From: Rhizobium leguminosarum
GTDB taxonomy: Bacteria > Pseudomonadota > Alphaproteobacteria > Rhizobiales > Rhizobiaceae
Length of the DNA: 64,000 nt
NCBI RefSeq assembly: GCF_002953715.1
Contig: NZ_CP025012.1
Location: 930,001 to 994,000, forward strand
Direction: 5' to 3'
In this document: piece by piece, positions 58,645-64,000 of the stretch
How positions within the stretch are numbered: position 1 is the first letter of the stretch
Layout: each line of letters begins with the position of its first letter
Notes under the pieces: model-generated
The model's input: the letters and a program-made list of their open reading frames with translations, nothing else
The model's database searches: none
Told to the model about the DNA's origin: nothing
Position numbers and translations under genes: made by a program

Positions 58645-60753
58645 TTACATCTTGCCGGCAACCTTGATCGCAAACGCATACTCAAAGGCGATCTCTTCCA
58701 GCCGTTGGAAGCGGCCCGAGGCGCCGCCATGGCCGGCGTCCATGTTGGTCTTGAGCAGGATCGGCGCGTTCCCCGTCGTCTTGTCGCGCAGCTTCGCCAC
58801 CCATTTGGCCGGCTCCCAATAGGTGACGCGCGGGTCGGTCAGGCCGCCGAGCGCCAGGACCGGCGGGTAGGCTTTTGCGCCGACATTGTCATAGGGCGAG
58901 TAGGATGCGATCTGCTCGTATTCTTGCCTGCTGTCGATCGGGTTGCCCCATTCCGGCCATTCCGGCGGGGTGAGCGGCAAAGTGTCGTCGAGCATGGTGT
59001 TGAGCACGTCGACGAAGGGAACGGCGGCGATGAGGCCGGCGAACTTCTCCGGCGCCATGTTGGCAACCGCACCCATCAGCATGCCGCCGGCTGATCCGCC
59101 CTCGGCGATGATCTTCGCGTAAGAGGTGAAGTTCTGTTGATTCAGATAATCGGCCGCCGCGACGAAGTCCTTGAAGGTGTTCGTCTTCTTGTCCATCTTG
59201 CCGTCTTCGTACCAGGAAAATCCCTTGTCCTTTCCGCCGCGGATATGGGCGATGGCATAGACGAAGCCGCGATCGGCGAGCGACAGGCAATTGGTGTTGA
59301 AGCCGGCTGGAATGGTGATGCCGTAGGCGCCATAGCCGTAGAGTAGGCAGGGCGCGCTGCCGTCGAGTGGGGTATCCCTGCGATAGAGCAGGGTGACCGG
59401 CACCTTTTCGCCATCCCACGCCGGGGCAAAGACGCGGCGGGTGACGTAGTCGTCGGGATTGTGGCCGGACGGCACCTCCTGCGTCTTCAACAGCGTGCGC
59501 TCGCGCGTCACCATGTTGTAATCATAGAGCTGAGACGGTGTCGTCATCGAGGAATAGGAGAAGCGGATGATATCCGTGTCATATTCCGCCGCGCCCTGCA
59601 GCCCCAGTGAATAGGCTTCCTCGGCAAAGGCGATCGCATGTTCCTCTCCGGTCGCCCGATCGCGGATCATGATCTGCGGCAGCCCGTCCTTGCGCTCCAG
59701 CCACAGGAGATGGCGGGCATAGGCCATGTGGCTGATAATAAGCGTGCCGGGCTTGTGGGCGACCACTTCGCGCCAGTTTTCCTTCACCGGATTGTCGACC
59801 GGCGCTTCCATGATCTTGAAATCCTTGGCGCCGCCGTCATTGGTGAGGATGTAGAAGACGTCGCCGCCCTCGGTCAGCGAATATTCGATACCCTCTTCGC
59901 GCGCCGCCACCAGCTTCGGCTCGGCTTTGAGGTCCTTGGTCGACAGCAGCCGGTATTCGCTGGTCTCGTGGTCGTGAATGTCGACATAGATGAAATCGTC
60001 GAGCAGCGAGCCGCCGACACCCATGAAGAAGCCGGCATCCGCTTCCTCATAGACCAGTCGGTCTTCCGACTGCGGCTGGCCGAGAATATGGTGGAACACC
60101 TTCGACGGCCGGTGGTTTTCGTCGAGCGCCGAATAGAAGAAGCTCTTGCCGTCGGGCGCCCAGACGCCGCCGCCGCCGGTATTCTCGATCCGGTCCTCGA
60201 GGTCTTGCCCGGTCTGGAGGTCGCGTACCTTCAGCGTGAAGAATTCCGAACCCTTGTCGTCATAGCCCCAGATGCCGCGGCTGTGGTCGCTCGAATGGTC
60301 GAGACCGGCGAGACGGAAATAGGCCTTGCCGGCCGCCTCCTTGTCGCCGTCGAGCAGCACCGTGCGGATCGCCTCGTCGGCGACGTTGCCGTCGCGGGCG
60401 ATGCGGAAATAACGCGGCTGTTCGCCGCCGGTGACATAGAAGGTGCCGTAGGCATAGGCACCGTCCTTCATCGGCACCGAGCTGTCGTCTTCCTTGATGC
60501 GTCCGCGCATTTCGGCAAACAGCACCTTCTGCAGCGGCTTGGTGTCCTCCATCGCCGCGTTCATATAGGTGTTTTCGGCTTCGAGATGGCGGCGGATCTC
60601 AGGATCGAGGATCGACGGATCCTTGAACATCGCCTGCCAGTTGTCGGCGCGCAGCCAGGCATAGTCGTCCGTGCGGGTAATGCCGTGGCGCGTATCGGAG
60701 ATGGGCTTCTTCGGTGCGGCAGGCGGTGTCGGCAGGCTCTTGAAAACGGACAA
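58645..60753 (-). CDS. ptrB: Oligopeptidase B (S9A family serine peptidase)
   Basis: 702-residue prolyl-oligopeptidase-family enzyme cleaving small peptides after Arg/Lys in the cytosol. N-terminal beta-propeller (about 70-420) opening with the family's DTRHGITRTDDYAWLR, then an alpha/beta-hydrolase domain with the nucleophile in GGSAGG (near 550), an acid in ALGGLTDPRVTYWEPAKW and the His in DAGHGGASGR (near 672). Start set at a TTG (60753) giving SVFKSLPTPPAAPKKP after the initiator, because GGAG lies 7 bases upstream; no ATG fits. It is followed 17 bases later by the DUF1697 gene, so the two are probably cotranscribed. Confidence 0.92.
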   Translation of the reverse strand: MSVFKSLPTPPAAPKKPISDTRHGITRTDDYAWLRADNWQAMFKDPSILDPEIRRHLEAENTYMNAAMEDTKPLQKVLFAEMRGRIKEDDSSVPMKDGAYAYGTFYVTGGEQPRYFRIARDGNVADEAIRTVLLDGDKEAAGKAYFRLAGLDHSSDHSRGIWGYDDKGSEFFTLKVRDLQTGQDLEDRIENTGGGGVWAPDGKSFFYSALDENHRPSKVFHHILGQPQSEDRLVYEEADAGFFMGVGGSLLDDFIYVDIHDHETSEYRLLSTKDLKAEPKLVAAREEGIEYSLTEGGDVFYILTNDGGAKDFKIMEAPVDNPVKENWREVVAHKPGTLIISHMAYARHLLWLERKDGLPQIMIRDRATGEEHAIAFAEEAYSLGLQGAAEYDTDIIRFSYSSMTTPSQLYDYNMVTRERTLLKTQEVPSGHNPDDYVTRRVFAPAWDGEKVPVTLLYRRDTPLDGSAPCLLYGYGAYGITIPAGFNTNCLSLADRGFVYAIAHIRGGKDKGFSWYEDGKMDKKTNTFKDFVAAADYLNQQNFTSYAKIIAEGGSAGGMLMGAVANMAPEKFAGLIAAVPFVDVLNTMLDDTLPLTPPEWPEWGNPIDSRQEYEQIASYSPYDNVGAKAYPPVLALGGLTDPRVTYWEPAKWVAKLRDKTTGNAPILLKTNMDAGHGGASGRFQRLEEIAFEYAFAIKVAGKM

Positions 60754-61004
60754 GGAATGGCTCCGGGTCGGAATGTCGGGTTGGCAAGAGATAGAGGTGC
60801 GCCGCCGCCGGATCAAGCGGCAAGGGTGCGGCAAGGGCGCAGATGACCTTCCACAGACAAGGAGGACGCTCTGCCGGTCTTGCCTTGATGTCACCACAAT
60901 ATTTAAGAAAGTCCGCTATCTCAGTGAATTTGCACGTGCCAAGCTCCCGGCAAGCTGTCGGCGGTAGGGTAAGAATTGCAGAACAGTAAGGGATTCTCTC
61001 CGCA

Positions 61005-61394
61005 ATGCCGAAACGTCTGATCCTGTTTGTATCCCTCGCAAGCCTTGCAGCCCCCGCCTTTGCCGTCGATCCCGCCATCAAGAAGCAGCTGGAAAAACTC
61101 GATCCCTCGACCCGCCTGGAACAGAGTTGCGACACCGAGGCGATGAGCCGCATCAACAAGGACAGCACCGGCTTCAAGCCCGACAAGGTGATCGCCTACA
61201 CCTTCAAGGACCCGATCCCCGGCGACAATTCGCTGGACGCGCCGGGTGCTGTCTTCCGCAGCAAGGGCGACTGGTACCATCTCTCCTACAATTGCATCAC
61301 CGGTCCGCAGCATATCAACGTGCGCGAGCTCAATTACGAGATCGGCGAGAAGGTGCCGCGCGAGAAGTGGGACAAGTATTATCTCTATGATTGA
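61005..61394 (+). CDS. DUF930-domain periplasmic protein
   Basis: 129 residues: signal peptide KRLILFVSLASLAAPAFA cut before VDPAIK, then LEKLDPSTRLEQSCDTEAMSRI, the conserved start of DUF930, a family almost confined to Rhizobiales. Two conserved cysteines (EQSCD and YNCITG) probably form a disulfide in the periplasm; DKVIAYTFKDP and GDWYHLSYNC complete the domain. Function unknown. Followed at 103 bases by the deacetylase-like gene on the same strand. Confidence 0.85.
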   Translation: MPKRLILFVSLASLAAPAFAVDPAIKKQLEKLDPSTRLEQSCDTEAMSRINKDSTGFKPDKVIAYTFKDPIPGDNSLDAPGAVFRSKGDWYHLSYNCITGPQHINVRELNYEIGEKVPREKWDKYYLYD

Positions 61395-61496
61395 TGCTGC
61401 CCTGTCCGTCCAAGCGGCTGCGGTGACATCCGGCCGCATGGCGCCGGGGGAGAGCCGCCGCTAAAATCGGCAGCTCGAATCATAGAAATCCATCGT

Positions 61497-62294
61497 ATGA
61501 ACCGCATCCTGCTCGCTTTGGCGTTCCTTCTCGTCAGTATCTCCGCTGCATTCGCAGACGAAATCCCGTCAGCGCTGCCCGCTCCGGCAGTTGTTAGTCC
61601 GGCCCCGAAGGCGCCGGCACCAAAACTCGTCGAGCCGCATCTGCATATCGCCCGCTCCAATATCGCCGGCCATGCCCGCGTTGCGCTGACCTTCGATGCC
61701 TGCATGGGGCAGGCGGACGAGCGCATCCTTTCGACCTTGGTGCGTGAACGCATCCCGGCAACGATCTTCGTCACCGCCCGCTGGCTGAAGCGCAATCCCG
61801 CTGCGGTCGCCATGTTCCTGCAGAATCCCGATCTCTTCGAACTCGAAAATCATGGCCAGAACCATATTCCGGCCGTCGACACGCCGACGCTGATCTATGG
61901 CATCGCGTCTGCCGGCTCGCCGCAGGCGGTGCGGCAGGAGGTCGAAGGCGGCGCTGCTGCCATGCTCGCGGCCGGCATCCCGGCGCCGCACTGGTTCCGC
62001 GGCTCGACCGCCAAATATGACCTTTCCGCCATCGGCGAGATCCGCGCCATGGGCTATCGCATTGCCGGTTATTCCGTAAACGGCGACGGCGGCTCGCTGC
62101 TCGGGGCTGTTATCACCGAAAAGCGCATCGCCTCGGCCAAGGATGGCGATGTCGTCATTTCCCACGTCAACCAGCCGACCCATGCGGCCGGCGAGGGGGT
62201 GGCGAAGGCGCTGGTCGATCTCAAGGCCAAGGGCACGGAGTTCGTTCGCCTCGAGGATGTCGAGGACACCGGCGACGACAAGACGACGGAGTAG
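61497..62294 (+). CDS. Exported polysaccharide deacetylase (NodB-like) family protein
   Basis: 265 residues with a signal peptide (ILLALAFLLVSISAAFADE), a Pro/Ala linker and a NodB-homology domain: VALTFDACMGQADERIL (motif 1, TFDAC in place of TFDDG), ELENHGQNHIP (motif 2 with the metal His pair), HWFRGSTAKYD (motif 3) and DGDVVISHVNQPTHAAGEG (motif 5 with His). The TFDAC variant is a known alphaproteobacterial subgroup, so metal-dependent N- or O-deacetylation of an envelope polysaccharide is likely but the substrate is unknown. Confidence 0.87.
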   Translation: MNRILLALAFLLVSISAAFADEIPSALPAPAVVSPAPKAPAPKLVEPHLHIARSNIAGHARVALTFDACMGQADERILSTLVRERIPATIFVTARWLKRNPAAVAMFLQNPDLFELENHGQNHIPAVDTPTLIYGIASAGSPQAVRQEVEGGAAAMLAAGIPAPHWFRGSTAKYDLSAIGEIRAMGYRIAGYSVNGDGGSLLGAVITEKRIASAKDGDVVISHVNQPTHAAGEGVAKALVDLKAKGTEFVRLEDVEDTGDDKTTE

Positions 62295-62378
62295 GGTTTC
62301 GGATCTCTTCGCTTGCTCACCCCTGGAAAACGAATAATGCTGTTCTTGTTTGTTCGGTTGGGGGACGTAGGGGAGCGC

Positions 62379-62936
62379 ATGTCTGGTGCGATTTGGAATG
62401 TCGAAGGCGAAATTCAGAATGAGCTTCATCCCTCCGAAATTGTTGTCTGGACAGGGCGGCCAAGTGCCTGGGGAACTTTCGTTTCTAACTGTCCTGAATT
62501 AATTATCGGCGCAATTGGTATGATTTGCGGTTGCTCTGGCTTTCTGCCGGCTGATAACGCGCTTGCCATCTTCGAAAAGGCGGATGGAATAATGGGCGTC
62601 ATATTCCCCGGAGTCTTTTTGCTCGCCGGTGTCGCTGCCATCGGGGGCGCTGTTTTCGAAATGATTGCTACGAGTCGAACCGCTTACGCCGCCACTGATC
62701 GCAGGCTTCTCGTCATTCGAAATCTGATCAGGCGCCGAGCAACGACGATAGCACCGACAGCCATCAACGTTGTGGAGGTTCGGGAAAAATGGGACCGCTC
62801 GGGAACCCTCACTTTCCGGCGGGAGAAAGACGGGGATAGCGTCAAAAAATTCGCCTTTATCGGCATCCCAAACGTTCGCGAAGTGGCTAAGCATGTTGAA
62901 GAATTGCGAATGAGCGCAAGAAAACAAACCAGCTAG
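62379..62936 (+). CDS. PH-domain-type membrane protein
   Basis: 185 residues. N-terminal HPSEIVVWTGRPSAWG, two hydrophobic helices (PELIIGAIGMICGCSGF and GVIFPGVFLLAGVAAIGGAVF), then a bacterial-PH-like domain (RTAYAATDRRLLVIRNLI, GTLTFRREKDGD, FIGIPNVREVAKHVEEL). The layout 'HP.E...W.G.P - 2 TM - YA.TDRRLL' is typical of these predicted membrane-surface proteins of unknown role. ATG at 62379 with GGGGAG close upstream; the frame is open from 62313. AT-richer codon use than neighbours suggests acquisition. Confidence 0.7.
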   Translation: MSGAIWNVEGEIQNELHPSEIVVWTGRPSAWGTFVSNCPELIIGAIGMICGCSGFLPADNALAIFEKADGIMGVIFPGVFLLAGVAAIGGAVFEMIATSRTAYAATDRRLLVIRNLIRRRATTIAPTAINVVEVREKWDRSGTLTFRREKDGDSVKKFAFIGIPNVREVAKHVEELRMSARKQTS

Positions 62937-62948
62937 ACGACTGAAATA

Positions 62949-64000
62949 TCAGCGCCTTTGGCTTTCGGTCTCGCTTCTATACACTCCCGAATGAAAACGC
63001 GCCAAACCCGGCCCATCCCTGTCGACCGCAAAACCCTCGAACCAATCTCGTTGCATGCCGGCGAGCATGGCGCCGATCATCTGCGCGGCGAGATAGGAAA
63101 AGGTGATGCCATTGCCGCCGTAGCCATAGGCTGCGAACACATGCGGCGTCTCCGGCACCGGGCCGATCAGCGGCAAACCGTCGGTCGTCTCGCCGAAGGT
63201 GCCGCACCAGGCATGGGCGACGCGTGTATCCGCCTTCGGCCACAGCCGCTTCATCTTCTCCTGGATTGCGATGATCTTCGCCGGCAGCTTCCGATCTCGT
63301 ACCTCGGCATCGTTCGTCTCGTCATCCTCGCCGCCGGCGACGATGCGATTGTCCGGCGTCGTACGCATGTAGAGATAGGGGTGGCTGTCCTCCCAGATCA
63401 GCGCCCTGTCGCGCCAGAAATTCGCCGGATCCTGCGCCACGGTGGCGAGCGCCCAGCTCGAACTCGACCGGTGCAGTTTCGGCATGTCGAGGCCCGGCAT
63501 CGAATAGCCGGTCGCAAGCACGACATGCCGCGCCTCGATGACGTGGCCTCCATCCGTCTCCGCCATGACGTGATCGCCTTCGCTGTGAAGTGCAGCCACG
63601 GAAGCGCGCATCAGCCGCGCGCCGCGCCGGACGGCCATCTCCAGCAGCGCCCAGGTCAGAAGCAGCGGATCGCACTCCGCCGAACCCGGCGAATAGATCG
63701 CACCATCGCGGTCGAGCTCGAATTGTGTGAAGAGATCGGGATGTTCGAGATAGACGCCGGGCAGACCCGCCCGGCGACGAAGCTGGCGCTCCTCCAGCAG
63801 GTCGCGCGCGCCTTCGCGATTGGAGGCGAGATAGAGCGTGTTGCGCGGCCGGAAACCGCAGGCGATCCCGTTTGCGGCGATCAGTTTGGAAAGGCCGGCG
63901 ACTGCGGCACCACTGCGGCGGTAGATGCCGGCCGCGCGCTCGAAGCCGTAATAATCCTCGAGCTCGGTCAGCGTGCTGTCGATTTCCCATTGCAGCATCG
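62949..64000 (-). CDS. FAD-dependent oxidoreductase (DAO family), 5' end outside window
   Basis: At least 350 residues of a D-amino-acid-oxidase-fold amine oxidoreductase; the gene enters from beyond the right edge, so the N-terminal FAD-binding GxGxxG is not visible. Seen here: substrate-domain stretches, a second dinucleotide contact VIEARHVVLATGYSM, RTTPDNRIVAGGEDDET, and the C-terminal FAD signature AWCGTFGETTDGLPLIG followed by FAAYGYGGNGITFS. This matches the gamma-glutamylputrescine oxidase/glycine oxidase-like group; the substrate is undecided. The ATG at 63998 is probably internal. Confidence 0.85.
   Translation of the reverse strand, partial: MLQWEIDSTLTELEDYYGFERAAGIYRRSGAAVAGLSKLIAANGIACGFRPRNTLYLASNREGARDLLEERQLRRRAGLPGVYLEHPDLFTQFELDRDGAIYSPGSAECDPLLLTWALLEMAVRRGARLMRASVAALHSEGDHVMAETDGGHVIEARHVVLATGYSMPGLDMPKLHRSSSSWALATVAQDPANFWRDRALIWEDSHPYLYMRTTPDNRIVAGGEDDETNDAEVRDRKLPAKIIAIQEKMKRLWPKADTRVAHAWCGTFGETTDGLPLIGPVPETPHVFAAYGYGGNGITFSYLAAQMIGAMLAGMQRDWFEGFAVDRDGPGLARFHSGVYRSETESQRR

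Overview
The window reads as chromosome or large-replicon DNA of a Rhizobium species (Alphaproteobacteria, Rhizobiaceae), probably near the R. leguminosarum/R. etli group. This rests on high GC with strong G/C third positions, a dmeR-dmeF nickel/cobalt efflux pair, a chemoreceptor ending in an NWEEF-type pentapeptide, and many short palindromic intergenic repeats of the kind common in rhizobia (RIME-like elements and AGAGCAATTCC-type elements). No rRNA, tRNA, CRISPR array or intact insertion sequence was found.

Region 1 (1-8.8 kb) is ordinary metabolism and signalling: a Nudix hydrolase, a small exported protein, a stand-alone zwf, a trans-aconitate methyltransferase, a CNNM/CBS 'hemolysin' family membrane protein followed by the tail of a second copy, a large chemoreceptor and a P-loop kinase-like protein.

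Region 2 (8.8-23.3 kb) is the most interesting part. Two rightward operons are each preceded by a divergent TetR-type repressor gene and by nearly the same promoter/operator module (ATGTCAACAT ... ATGTTGACAT ... TAAGTG ... TGTCAACAT). The first operon encodes a patatin-like phospholipase, acetoacetate decarboxylase and a 3-hydroxybutyrate-dehydrogenase-like SDR, followed by a periplasmic DUF2092 protein and a Gly/Ser-rich exported protein. The second encodes two lipoprotein adaptors plus one RND permease (TriABC-like), a DUF900-type serine hydrolase and, just downstream, a third TetR. The shared operators suggest one regulon that couples lipid/C4-acid metabolism to efflux or envelope maintenance.

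Region 3 (23.3-40 kb) holds separate small units: a cupin, a TIM-barrel isomerase, an alcohol dehydrogenase divergent from a branched-chain-type aminotransferase, a LysR gene divergent from an EmrAB-like operon that also carries a class III nucleotide cyclase, nadE, a GST divergent from a TetR, an MFS exporter, an NTF2-like protein, a TauE/SafE permease, a PmtA-like methyltransferase and a small exported protein.

Region 4 (40-50 kb) contains sodB, a metallophosphoesterase, an orphan immunity-like protein beside a decayed IS5-type transposase, a WYL regulator divergent from a LysE exporter, two c-type cytochromes, a GST, a GNAT, dmeRF and a class A beta-lactamase.

Region 5 (50-64 kb) contains a membrane PQQ glucose dehydrogenase, SelO, a second DHA2 exporter, a homocysteine S-methyltransferase, a TetR, a DUF1697 protein, oligopeptidase B, a DUF930 protein, a polysaccharide-deacetylase-like protein, a PH-domain-type membrane protein and the 3' part of an FAD oxidoreductase cut by the window end. 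Identifications come from reading motifs and recalling families; no database search was run.
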